Below, in pieces: positions 26,384-33,879 of a stretch of 64,000 bases of DNA. Every line of letters starts with the position of its first letter. The first letter of the stretch is position 1. The notes beneath the pieces are model-generated. The model saw only the letters and a program-made list of their open reading frames with translations, ran no database searches and was not told where the DNA came from. Position numbers and translations under genes: made by a program. The DNA comes from Cupriavidus neocaledonicus (lineage in GTDB: Bacteria > Pseudomonadota > Gammaproteobacteria > Burkholderiales > Burkholderiaceae): NCBI RefSeq assembly GCF_000372525.1, contig NZ_AQUR01000107.1:1-64000 (forward strand). Reading direction: 5' to 3'.

Positions 26384-26412
26384 TTGTCTTTAATGTGCTG
26401 CGCACATACATT
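26384..26412 (+). promoter_or_regulatory. Candidate promoter of the small RNA upstream of gshA
   Basis: TTGTCT (26384-26389) and TACATT (26407-26412) are separated by exactly 17 bases, within an AT-richer patch of GC-rich DNA. The predicted start is near 26419. Confidence 0.5.
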
Positions 26413-26418
26413 GCCACT

Positions 26419-26499
26419 GAGGCAGTTTCCTCCACCTGCAGAACGCTCCCCGTATCTGTCAGGCCATTTAAAAGCGCGGCATCGCCGCGCTTTTTTTTT
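26419..26499 (+). ncRNA. Candidate small RNA with anti-Shine-Dalgarno loop
   Basis: Between a sigma-70-like promoter (26384-26412) and a strong intrinsic terminator (stem AAGCGCGGC/GCCGCGCTT at 26472-26492, then nine T residues in all) lies an 81-base segment with no sensible reading frame. Near its 5' end GCAG and CTGC can pair to show the loop TTTCCTCCAC. CCTCC (26429-26433) is the complement of the ribosome binding site. This architecture fits the small RNAs with C-rich anti-SD loops known in betaproteobacteria, including a family described as toxic when overproduced; that link is from memory. Expression is not proven. Confidence 0.5.
26472..26499 (+). terminator. Strong intrinsic terminator upstream of gshA
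   Basis: The nine-base stem AAGCGCGGC/GCCGCGCTT with an ATC loop is followed by a run of T residues to 26499. It lies 166 bases before the gshA start and does not end any protein gene directly upstream, so it most likely ends the candidate small RNA. Confidence 0.85.
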
Positions 26500-26665
26500 G
26501 CCCGGCCGCGCTCGGCCGGCGCGGCCTCTTTATTTCGCGCCGCCCATCCCCATATGGTTATCCCTTATGTCAGGCGCTGCATATCCTTATAAAGGGTGTG
26601 CCAGCGCCTGGTTGGCCGTTCCTCTACAATCGGGGCGAACGATTAAGACGATCTATAGGATGGAT

Positions 26666-27961
26666 ATGGTCCCGCATCTCATCACCGCGCTGAACGGTCC
26701 GCTGCTCGAACTGGAAAAGAAGATCCTGGACGCGACCCCGTCCATCGAGCGCTGGTTCAGGCTGGAATGGCAGGAGCATACGCCCCCGTTCTATTGCTCG
26801 GTGGACCTGCGCAACGCCGGCTTCAAGCTGGCGCCGGTCGACACCAACCTGTTCCCGGGCGGCTTCAACAACCTGGCCCCCGAGATGCTGCCGCTGGCGG
26901 TACAGGCGGCGATGGCGGCGATCGAGAAGATCTGCCCCGACGCCAAGAACCTGCTGCTGATCCCGGAGCGCCACACCCGCAATATGTTCTACCTGCAGAA
27001 CGTCGCGCGGCTGTCGCTGATCATGCGCCAGGCGGGGCTGAACGTGCGCCTGGGCTCGCTTTCCGACGAAATCACCGAACCGACCCCGATCGAGCTGCCC
27101 GACGGCCAGACCCTGGTGGTAGAGCCGCTGGCGCGCCTGGGCACCAAGGGCCGCCGGCTGGGGCTGAAGGACTTCGACCCCTGTTCGATCCTGCTGAACA
27201 ACGACCTGTCGGCCGGCATTCCGCCGATCCTGGAAAACATCAACGAGCAGTACCTGCTGCCGCCGCTGCACGCCGGCTGGTCCACGCGCCGCAAGAGCAG
27301 CCACTTTTCCGCCTATGACGAGGTGGCGAAGAAGTTCGCCAAGCTGATCGACATCGACCCGTGGATGGTCAACCCGTACTTCGCCCGCACCACCGGCGTG
27401 AATTTCCACGAGCGCGTGGGCGAGGAGGAACTGGCCGACGCGGTCGAGGGCGTGCTGAAGAAAATCGCCAAGAAGTACCGCGAGTACGGCATCAAGGAAA
27501 CGCCGTATGTGGTGGTCAAGGCCGATGCCGGCACCTATGGCATGGGCATCATGACCGTGCGCGATCCGTCCGAGATCAAGGGCCTGAACCGGAAAGAGCG
27601 CAACAAGATGAGCGTGGTCAAGGAGGGCCTGGAGGTCAGCGATGTCATCATCCAGGAGGGCGTGCACACCTTCGAGAAGGTCAACGAGGCGGTGGCCGAG
27701 CCGGTGGTCTACATGATCGACCGCTATGTGGTGGGCGGCTTCTACCGCGTGCACACCGGCCGCGGCAACGACGAGAACCTGAACGCGCCGGGCATGCATT
27801 TCGTGCCGCTGGCGTTCGCGCCCAACGGCATCCCCGACAGCCATGCCAAGCCGGGCGCGGCGGTGCCGAACCGCTTCTACATGTATGGCGTGGTGGCGCG
27901 GCTGGCCTTGCTGGCGGCGTCGCTGGAGCTCGAGAAGACCGACCCCAACCCGATCATCTGA
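26666..27961 (+). CDS. gshA: Glutamate-cysteine ligase (proteobacterial gshA_ferroox type)
   Basis: GshA joins glutamate and cysteine, the first step of glutathione synthesis. The 431-residue product belongs to the glutamate-cysteine ligase type found in beta- and some gammaproteobacteria, distinct from E. coli GshA. Characteristic segments include RLEWQEHTPPFYCSVDLRNA, GGFNNLAPEMLPLAVQAAMA, LLIPERHTRNMFYLQNVARL and YVVVKADAGTYGMGIMTVRD (ATP-grasp-like). The start is taken at 26666 because AGGA lies five bases before it; ATG 26660 is also possible. A TACAAT -10-like box is at 26625-26630. gshB follows after eight bases, so the two steps are coupled. Confidence 0.93.
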   Translation: MVPHLITALNGPLLELEKKILDATPSIERWFRLEWQEHTPPFYCSVDLRNAGFKLAPVDTNLFPGGFNNLAPEMLPLAVQAAMAAIEKICPDAKNLLLIPERHTRNMFYLQNVARLSLIMRQAGLNVRLGSLSDEITEPTPIELPDGQTLVVEPLARLGTKGRRLGLKDFDPCSILLNNDLSAGIPPILENINEQYLLPPLHAGWSTRRKSSHFSAYDEVAKKFAKLIDIDPWMVNPYFARTTGVNFHERVGEEELADAVEGVLKKIAKKYREYGIKETPYVVVKADAGTYGMGIMTVRDPSEIKGLNRKERNKMSVVKEGLEVSDVIIQEGVHTFEKVNEAVAEPVVYMIDRYVVGGFYRVHTGRGNDENLNAPGMHFVPLAFAPNGIPDSHAKPGAAVPNRFYMYGVVARLALLAASLELEKTDPNPII

Positions 27962-27969
27962 ACGCCACC

Positions 27970-28935
27970 ATGCGCATCCTCTTCATCACCGATCCGCTGG
28001 AGACCTTCAAGACCTACAAGGACTCCACCTACGCCATGATGGCCGAGGCCGCCGCGCGCGGCCATGAGCTGTACTGGTGCCTGCAGCCGCAGCTGGCGCT
28101 GTCCGGGCGCACGGTCGAGACGGTCGCCACGCGCCTGCACCTGACCGGCGAGGACGGCGCGGGACAGGGGGCCTGGTACCGCGAGGGCAACAGCGCGCTC
28201 GAGCCGCTGTCGGCCTTCGATGCGGTGCTGATGCGCAAGGACCCGCCCTTCGACATGGAATACGTGACCAGCACCTGGCTGCTGGAGCTGGCCGAGGCGC
28301 AGGGCGCGCGCGTCTTCAACAAGCCGCGCGCGATCCGCGACCACTCCGAGAAGCTGGCGATTGCCCAGTACCCGGAGTTCATCACGCCGACGCTGGTTAC
28401 GCGCGACCTGGCACGCATCCGCGATTTCCACGCCGAGCATCGCGACATCATCGTCAAGCCGCTCGACGGCATGGGCGGCATGGGCGTGTTCCGGGTCGGC
28501 GCCGACGGCATGAACCTGGCCGCGATCGTCGAGACGCTGGGCCAGGACGGCGCCCGCTCGCTGATGGTGCAGCGCTATATCCCGGCGATCAAGGACGGCG
28601 ACAAGCGCGTGCTGCTGATCGGCGGCGTGCCCGTGCCGTATTCGCTGGCGCGCGTGCCGATGGCCGGCGAAGTGCGCGGCAACCTCGCCGCGGGCGGCAC
28701 CGGCCGCGCCCAGGAGCTGAGCCGGCGCGACCGCGAGATCGCCGAGGCGCTGGCCCCGGGGCTGTGGGAGCAGGGCCTGCTGCTGGTCGGCCTGGACGTC
28801 ATCGGCGACTACCTGACCGAGGTCAATGTGACGAGCCCGACCTGTTTCCAGGAGATCACGCAACAGACCGGCTTCCATGTCGCGGCGATGTTCATCGACG
28901 CGCTGGAGCACGCCGTCGGCGCTGCCGGCAGCTAG
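27970..28935 (+). CDS. gshB: Glutathione synthetase
   Basis: GshB adds glycine to gamma-glutamylcysteine using ATP. The 321-residue product has the family layout: N-terminal domain (MRILFITDPLETFKTYKDST), the segment RKDPPFDMEYVTSTWLLELA, then the ATP-grasp domain with IIVKPLDGMGGMGVFRV and the Mg/ATP site NVTSPTCFQEI. The full set of conserved residues is present. It starts eight bases after the gshA stop. A mannose-type EIIA gene begins 78 bases downstream behind its own TACAAT box. Confidence 0.95.
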   Translation: MRILFITDPLETFKTYKDSTYAMMAEAAARGHELYWCLQPQLALSGRTVETVATRLHLTGEDGAGQGAWYREGNSALEPLSAFDAVLMRKDPPFDMEYVTSTWLLELAEAQGARVFNKPRAIRDHSEKLAIAQYPEFITPTLVTRDLARIRDFHAEHRDIIVKPLDGMGGMGVFRVGADGMNLAAIVETLGQDGARSLMVQRYIPAIKDGDKRVLLIGGVPVPYSLARVPMAGEVRGNLAAGGTGRAQELSRRDREIAEALAPGLWEQGLLLVGLDVIGDYLTEVNVTSPTCFQEITQQTGFHVAAMFIDALEHAVGAAGS

Positions 28936-29013
28936 GCGCCAGCGGCCCGGGCGGGCAGCGCGAGCGCCGGGGGGCGCCTGCTACAATCGGGGCAATCCAA
29001 CGGATTCACCATC

Positions 29014-29469
29014 ATGGCAGGCATCCTGATCATCGCGCACACCCCGCTGGCGTCAGCCCTGCGCGATTGCGCCGCCCACGTCTACTGTGGCCAGCCGCAG
29101 CGGCTGGAAGCCATCGACGTCCTTCCCGATGCCGATCCCACCACCGTGCTGGCCGAGGCCAGGCGCCGCCTGGACGCCATCTGCGACGACAACGGCGCGC
29201 TGGTCCTGACCGACATCTTCGGCGCCACCCCCGCCAATATCGCCGCGCGCCTGGCCGAGCCGGGACGCGTGCGCGTGCTGGCCGGCGTCAACCTTCCCAT
29301 GCTGGTCCGCGCCATCTGCTACCGGGCCGAAAAGCTGGACCAGCTCGCCACCAAGGCGCTGGCCGGCGGCTCGCAAGGCGTGCTGCAGGTCGGCACCACT
29401 ACCGTCCAGAATCAAACCGCCAATCATCCCGACAAATATGCTGCAGAGGGACACCACCATCATCAATAA
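29014..29469 (+). CDS. Mannose-type PTS EIIA component
   Basis: The 151-residue protein is an EIIA of the mannose/fructose PTS family. It carries a phosphoryl group on the His of GILIIAHTPLASALRD, and LTDIFGATPANIAARL is the second family landmark. No EIIB, EIIC or EIID genes follow; instead the gene overlaps ptsH by 32 bases. Such stand-alone EIIA-HPr-EI sets in betaproteobacteria are generally taken to be regulatory or to serve a few separate transporters. The natural C-terminus has four consecutive His before a final Gln, beyond the EIIA fold. CTACAATCGGGGC lies upstream, and the same 13-mer is found upstream of gshA. Confidence 0.88.
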   Translation: MAGILIIAHTPLASALRDCAAHVYCGQPQRLEAIDVLPDADPTTVLAEARRRLDAICDDNGALVLTDIFGATPANIAARLAEPGRVRVLAGVNLPMLVRAICYRAEKLDQLATKALAGGSQGVLQVGTTTVQNQTANHPDKYAAEGHHHHQ

Positions 29470-29707
29470 ACTCGGACTGCATGCACGCGCGTCCGCCAAG
29501 CTGACCCAGCTCGCCGGCAGCTTCGTCAGCCAGGTCAAGATGTCCCGCAACGGACGCCAGGTCGATGCCAAGAGCATCATGGGCGTGATGATGCTGGCCG
29601 CCGGAATCGGCTCGACCATCACGATCGAAACCGAGGGTCCCGACGAACAAGAGGCGATGGACGCGCTGCTGGCACTGATCGCCAACCGCTTTGGTGAAGG
29701 GGAATGA
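29438..29707 (+). CDS. ptsH: Phosphocarrier protein HPr
   Basis: HPr passes phosphate from enzyme I to the EIIA proteins. The 89-residue product has the active-site His in INKLGLHARASAKLTQLAG and the regulatory Ser in AKSIMGVMMLAAGIGS, the site used by HPr kinase where present. Its ATG lies inside the end of the EIIA gene (32-base overlap, different frame), which implies translational coupling. Enzyme I follows 49 bases downstream. Confidence 0.95.
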   Translation: MLQRDTTIINKLGLHARASAKLTQLAGSFVSQVKMSRNGRQVDAKSIMGVMMLAAGIGSTITIETEGPDEQEAMDALLALIANRFGEGE

Positions 29708-29756
29708 GGCCGGCGGCCTTGACCCGAATTGATCAACGTTCCTGACGGAGCGGTAC

Positions 29757-31529
29757 ATGCCTTTCGCCTTGCACGGCATCCCGGTCTCGCGCGGCGTCGC
29801 CATCGGCCGCGCGCACCTGCTTGCGCCCGCGGCGCTGGACGTGTCGCACTACCTGGTCGATGAAGAACAGCTCGACGCCGAGGTGGAACGGCTGCGCGCC
29901 GCGCGCGCCGCGGTGCGCGCCGAACTGGCCGCGCTCAAGCGGGACCTGCCGCGCGACGCGCCCGAAGAGATGGGCGCCTTCCTCGACGTGCATGCGATGA
30001 TCCTCGACGACGAGGCGCTGGCGCGCGAGCCCGAGGCGCTGATCCGGGGGCGGCGCTACAACGCCGAGTGGGCACTGACCACGCGCCTCGAAGAGCTGAT
30101 GCGCCAGTTCGACGAGATCGAGGACGAATACCTGCGCGAGCGCAAGGCCGACATCCAGCAGGTGGTGGAGCGCATTCTGAAGGCGCTGGCCGGCGCCCCG
30201 GTGCTGGTGCCGGCGCCGGTGCCCGCGCTGGCCGCCGACGGCGAGCCCGCGCCCGGCGTGATCGTCGTGGCCCACGATATCGCGCCGGCCGACATGCTGC
30301 AGTTTCGCCACACGGTGTTCCACGGTTTTGTCACCGACCTGGGCGGGCGCACCTCGCATACCGCCATCGTCGCGCGCAGCCTCGACATCCCGGCCGCGGT
30401 CGGGGTGCAGAGCGCGAGCGAGCTGATCCGCCAGGATGACTGGATCATCATCGACGGCGACGCCGGCCTGGTGATCGTCGATCCCACCGCCATCATCCTC
30501 GAGGAATACCGCCACCGGCAGAGCGAGCGCGTGCTGGAGAAGAAGCGCCTGCAGCGCCTGCGGCATACGCCGGCGGTGACGCTCGACGGGATCGAGATCG
30601 AACTGCTGGCCAACATCGAGATGGCCGAGGATGCCGGCGCCGCGCTGGCCGCCGGCGCGGTCGGCGTCGGCCTGTTCCGCTCCGAGTTCCTGTTCATGAA
30701 CCGGCGCGACGAGCTGCCGGGCGAGGAAGAGCAGTTCCAGGCGTACCGTGGCGCGGTCGATGCCATGCACGGGCTGCCGGTGACCATCCGCACCATCGAT
30801 ATCGGCGCCGACAAGCCGCTCGACGCCCGCGGCGACGGCCGCGCCGATGACTTCGAGACCGCGCTGAACCCGGCGCTGGGCCTGCGCGCGATCCGCTGGT
30901 CGCTGTCGGAGCCCGGCATGTTCCTGACCCAGCTGCGCGCGCTGCTGCGCGCCTCGGCCTTCGGCCCGGTGCGGCTGCTGGTGCCGATGCTGGCGCATGC
31001 CAGCGAGATCGACCAGACCCTGGCGCTGATCGCCAAGGCCAAGCGCCAGCTGGACGAGCGCGGCGAACCGTACGACCCCGGCATGAAGGTCGGGGCCATG
31101 ATCGAGATCCCGGCGGCGGTGCTGCTACTGCCGCTGTTCCTGCGCAAGATGGATTTTCTGTCCATCGGCACCAATGACCTGATCCAGTACACGCTGGCGA
31201 TCGACCGCGCCGACAACGCCGTCGCGCACCTGTTCGACCCGCTGCATCCGGCGGTGCTGCAGCTGGTGGCGCGCACCATCCGCGAAGCCAATCGCGCCGG
31301 CGTGCCGGTGGCGGTGTGCGGCGAGATGGCCGGCGACCCGTCGATGACACGGCTGCTGCTGGGCATGGGGTTGCGCGAATTCTCCATGCACCCGGCGCAG
31401 CTGCTGCGGGTCAAGCAGGAAATCCTGCACGCCAACTGCGAACGGCTCGAACCGCTGGTCGACCAGCTGCTGCAGGCCTACGACCCCGAGGAACAGGCCG
31501 CGGTGCTGCGGCAGATCGCACGACCCTGA
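29757..31529 (+). CDS. ptsI: Phosphoenolpyruvate-protein phosphotransferase (PTS enzyme I)
   Basis: Enzyme I takes phosphate from phosphoenolpyruvate and hands it to HPr. The 590-residue product has the N-terminal HPr-binding and swivelling phosphohistidine domain (GGRTSHTAIVARSLDIPAAV, active His in SHT) and the C-terminal PEP-binding barrel (VGLFRSEFLFMNR, EIPAAVLLLPLFLRKMDFLS, GTNDLIQYTLAIDRADNAVA and the catalytic Cys in VAVCGEMAGDP). Length is normal. It completes the EIIA-HPr-EI set, and a strong terminator follows. The nag genes at 17-19 kb would need these general proteins if GlcNAc enters by PTS. Confidence 0.95.
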   Translation: MPFALHGIPVSRGVAIGRAHLLAPAALDVSHYLVDEEQLDAEVERLRAARAAVRAELAALKRDLPRDAPEEMGAFLDVHAMILDDEALAREPEALIRGRRYNAEWALTTRLEELMRQFDEIEDEYLRERKADIQQVVERILKALAGAPVLVPAPVPALAADGEPAPGVIVVAHDIAPADMLQFRHTVFHGFVTDLGGRTSHTAIVARSLDIPAAVGVQSASELIRQDDWIIIDGDAGLVIVDPTAIILEEYRHRQSERVLEKKRLQRLRHTPAVTLDGIEIELLANIEMAEDAGAALAAGAVGVGLFRSEFLFMNRRDELPGEEEQFQAYRGAVDAMHGLPVTIRTIDIGADKPLDARGDGRADDFETALNPALGLRAIRWSLSEPGMFLTQLRALLRASAFGPVRLLVPMLAHASEIDQTLALIAKAKRQLDERGEPYDPGMKVGAMIEIPAAVLLLPLFLRKMDFLSIGTNDLIQYTLAIDRADNAVAHLFDPLHPAVLQLVARTIREANRAGVPVAVCGEMAGDPSMTRLLLGMGLREFSMHPAQLLRVKQEILHANCERLEPLVDQLLQAYDPEEQAAVLRQIARP

Positions 31530-31554
31530 CGGCATCAGGGTTTTCCGAACAAAA

Positions 31555-31615
31555 AAGGCGGCTCGCGCAGCACTTTTTCGGGCAGGAAAGTGCGGCGCCA
31601 GCCGCCTTCTTTTTA
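31555..31615 (+). terminator. Long hairpin terminator of the pts operon
   Basis: Outer arms AAGGCGGCT (31555-31563) and AGCCGCCTT (31600-31608) enclose an inner stem (GCGC-A-GCACTTT with AAAGTGC-G-GCGC), followed by CTTTTT. It lies 26 bases past the ptsI stop. Confidence 0.85.
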
Positions 31616-31658
31616 CGTCCTGTGACGCCTTGCCGACCTTCGTCCATGTGGCTTAATG

Positions 31659-31680
31659 GGAATTGTTATCATTATTGATC
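31659..31680. promoter_or_regulatory. Fur box upstream of bfd
   Basis: GGAATTGTTATCATTATTGA reads on the other strand as TCAATAATGATAACAATTCC, a close match to the Fur consensus GATAATGATAATCATTATC. It lies about 65 bases before the bfd start, in an AT-rich island between the pts terminator and bfd. Confidence 0.7.
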
Positions 31681-31743
31681 TCTGATATTCTGACGTTCAT
31701 TCGCAGGGACATGCCGGTGTCCCGCGCCCCAACGGAGGGACTT

Positions 31744-32049
31744 GTGTACGTCTGCATCTGCAACCAGATCACCGATCGTGAGATTCACGGTGCCGCGCAC
31801 CTGGGCGTCGAAACCCTCGACGAACTGGCTGAAACGCTCGGCGTCGGCACGTGCTGCGGCCGCTGCCGCGAGTGCGCGCAGCAGGTGTTGCAGGAAGGCG
31901 TGGCCGCGGTACGCAATGTCACGGTGGCGACCCTCGCCAGCATCCAGGTTGTGGAGATTTCTTCCTGTTCCGCTTCGGGCCCATGTACCATAATGGACAC
32001 TCGGGACCCGGCAGTCGCGAACGACCAGCGCAAGGCGCTGGTGGCCTGA
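31744..32049 (+). CDS. bfd: Bacterioferritin-associated ferredoxin
   Basis: Bfd donates electrons to bacterioferritin so that stored iron can be released. The four cysteines of its [2Fe-2S] cluster are present: C4 and C6 in VYVCICNQIT and the pair in GVGTCCGRCRECA. The start is a GTG at 31744, chosen because the family begins MYVCICNQ and GGAGGGACTT directly precedes it. At 101 residues it is longer than the E. coli protein (64) because of a C-terminal extension with three more Cys/Ser-rich positions (ISSCSASGPCTIMD). The Fur box upstream implies induction under iron starvation. bfr follows after 122 bases. Confidence 0.92.
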   Translation: MYVCICNQITDREIHGAAHLGVETLDELAETLGVGTCCGRCRECAQQVLQEGVAAVRNVTVATLASIQVVEISSCSASGPCTIMDTRDPAVANDQRKALVA

Positions 32050-32056
32050 ACGCGCC

Positions 32057-32136
32057 CATGAACTGAAAGTTCAGTTCACGGCGCGTTTTTGCGCATTCTT
32101 TTTTCTGACTGCACGGCGCCATTGGCGCCGTTTCGT
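32057..32136 (+). terminator. Two hairpins between bfd and bfr
   Basis: TGAACT-GAAAG-TTCAGTTCA (32057-32077) is followed by a T-run some bases later. A second stem, CGGCGCC-ATT-GGCGCCG (32115-32131), is followed by TTTCGTATTTTT. One or both probably attenuate or end the bfd transcript before bfr. Confidence 0.5.
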
Positions 32137-32171
32137 ATTTTTGCGCGGGCCCGATGCAACAGGAGCCGCCA

Positions 32172-32651
32172 ATGAAAGGTGACAAGAAGGTCATCCAGCA
32201 TCTGAACGCCCAGCTCAAGAACGAGCTGACCGCGATCAACCAGTATTTCCTGCACGCCCGCATGTATCGCCACTGGGGCCTGAAGAAGCTCGGCGACGTG
32301 GAGTACAAGGAATCGATCGGCGAGATGAAGCACGCCGACCGCCTGATCGACCGCATCCTGATGCTGGACGGCCTGCCCAACCTGCAGGACCTGCACAAGC
32401 TGCTGCTCGGCGAAGACACGCCCGAGATGCTCAAGTGCGACCTGAAGCTGGAACAGACCGCGCACACCACCGTCAAGGAAGGCATTGCCTATTGCGAATC
32501 GGTCGGCGATTACGTCAGCCGCGAAATTCTGGTCGATATCCTTACCGATACCGAGGAACATATCGAGTACCTGGAAACGCAGCTGGACCTGATCGACAAG
32601 GTCGGGCTGCAGAATTACCTGCAGTCGCAGATGGAGCCGGGCGAGCAATAA
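32172..32651 (+). CDS. bfr: Bacterioferritin
   Basis: Bacterioferritin assembles into a 24-subunit shell that oxidises and stores iron. The 159-residue product has the ferroxidase ligands in the expected places (E18 in LKNELTAINQ, E51 and H54 in GEMKHADRL, E94, E127, H130 in TDTEEHIEYL) and heme ligand Met52, counted from the start. The start at 32172 follows AGGAGCCGCCA. bfd lies just upstream on the same strand, with hairpins between that may let the two genes be expressed at different levels. Confidence 0.96.
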   Translation: MKGDKKVIQHLNAQLKNELTAINQYFLHARMYRHWGLKKLGDVEYKESIGEMKHADRLIDRILMLDGLPNLQDLHKLLLGEDTPEMLKCDLKLEQTAHTTVKEGIAYCESVGDYVSREILVDILTDTEEHIEYLETQLDLIDKVGLQNYLQSQMEPGEQ

Positions 32652-32835
32652 GCCGCCGTCTTCGGCGCGGCCGCTCCGAGGGGCGGCCCGCCCCAGCGCG
32701 CGGCGCCGATCGGTGCCGCCTGGTTGCTCGCCTGCAGGCAGTAACCCTTCTCATTCCAATTCCTCTCTTCATCCAGGCGTCGCCGGCGGGGCCAAGGCTC
32801 CTGACCCGCCGGCGCGCCGCGCGGAGCCCACGCCC

Positions 32836-33879
32836 ATGACCAGTCCCATCCGCCTGACGCAGTACAGCCACGGTGCCGGCTGCGGCTGCAAGATTTCCCC
32901 CAAGGTGCTCGACGTGATCCTGGCCGGCAGCGGCGCGCAGCACCTGGACCCGCGCCTGTGGGTCGGCAATGCTTCGCGCGATGACGCGGCGGTGTATGCG
33001 CTGGATGGCGCCGACGGCCAGCGCGGGGTGGTTTCGACCACCGATTTCTTCATGCCCATCGTCGACGATCCGTTCGACTTCGGCCGCATCGCCGCGACCA
33101 ATGCGATCAGCGACATCTACGCCATGGGCGGCGACCCGCTGATGGCCATCGCCATCCTGGGCTGGCCGGTCAACGTGCTGCCGCCCGAGGTGGCGCGCGA
33201 AGTGGTGGCGGGCGGGCGCCGCGCCTGCGATGACGCCGGCATACCGCTCGCGGGCGGCCATTCGATCGACGCACCCGAGCCCATCTTCGGCCTGGCGGTC
33301 ACGGGACTGGTCGAGCGTGCGCACATGAAGCGCAACGACACCGCCACGCCCGGCTGCCGGCTGTACCTGACCAAGCCGCTCGGCATCGGCGTGCTGACCA
33401 CGGCCGAGAAGAAGGGTCTGCTGCGCGCCGACAACCGCCACCTGGCGCGCGACTGGATGTGCGTGCTGAACCGGCCCGGCAGCGCCTTCGGGCGCTTGCC
33501 CGGCGTGCGCGCGATGACCGACGTCACCGGTTTCGGGTTGCTGGGCCATCTGGTCGAGATGGCCGACGGCAGCGGCCTGACCGCACGCATCGACTATGCC
33601 GCGGTGCCGGTGCTGGATGACGTGGCCGACTACATCGGCCAGGGCTGCGTGCCGGGCGGCACCCAGCGCAACTTCGACAGCTACGGCCATCGCATCGCGC
33701 CGCTCAGCGAGACCCAACGCGCGCTGCTGTGCGATCCCCAGACCAGCGGCGGCCTGCTGGTCGCGGTCGAGCCCGCGGGTGAAGCCGCGTTCCTGGCTGA
33801 ATGCCAGCGCCTGGGGCTGGCGCTCGCCCCGATCGGCGAGATGGTGGCCCGCGCCGCACTGGCCGTAGAGATCCGCTGA
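32836..33879 (+). CDS. selD: Selenide, water dikinase
   Basis: SelD makes selenophosphate from selenide and ATP, the selenium donor for selenocysteine and 2-selenouridine. The 347-residue protein has the active-site loop YSHGAGCGCKISPK (Cys16, Cys18, Lys19; the catalytic position is Cys, not Sec), the ATP/metal motif DDAAVY, DFFMPIVDDPFDFGRIAATN and the glycine-rich AGGHSID. Its stop overlaps the start of mnmH (TGATG), so the two are translationally coupled. No selA or selB is in the window, so the visible use of selenophosphate is tRNA modification. Confidence 0.95.
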   Translation: MTSPIRLTQYSHGAGCGCKISPKVLDVILAGSGAQHLDPRLWVGNASRDDAAVYALDGADGQRGVVSTTDFFMPIVDDPFDFGRIAATNAISDIYAMGGDPLMAIAILGWPVNVLPPEVAREVVAGGRRACDDAGIPLAGGHSIDAPEPIFGLAVTGLVERAHMKRNDTATPGCRLYLTKPLGIGVLTTAEKKGLLRADNRHLARDWMCVLNRPGSAFGRLPGVRAMTDVTGFGLLGHLVEMADGSGLTARIDYAAVPVLDDVADYIGQGCVPGGTQRNFDSYGHRIAPLSETQRALLCDPQTSGGLLVAVEPAGEAAFLAECQRLGLALAPIGEMVARAALAVEIR

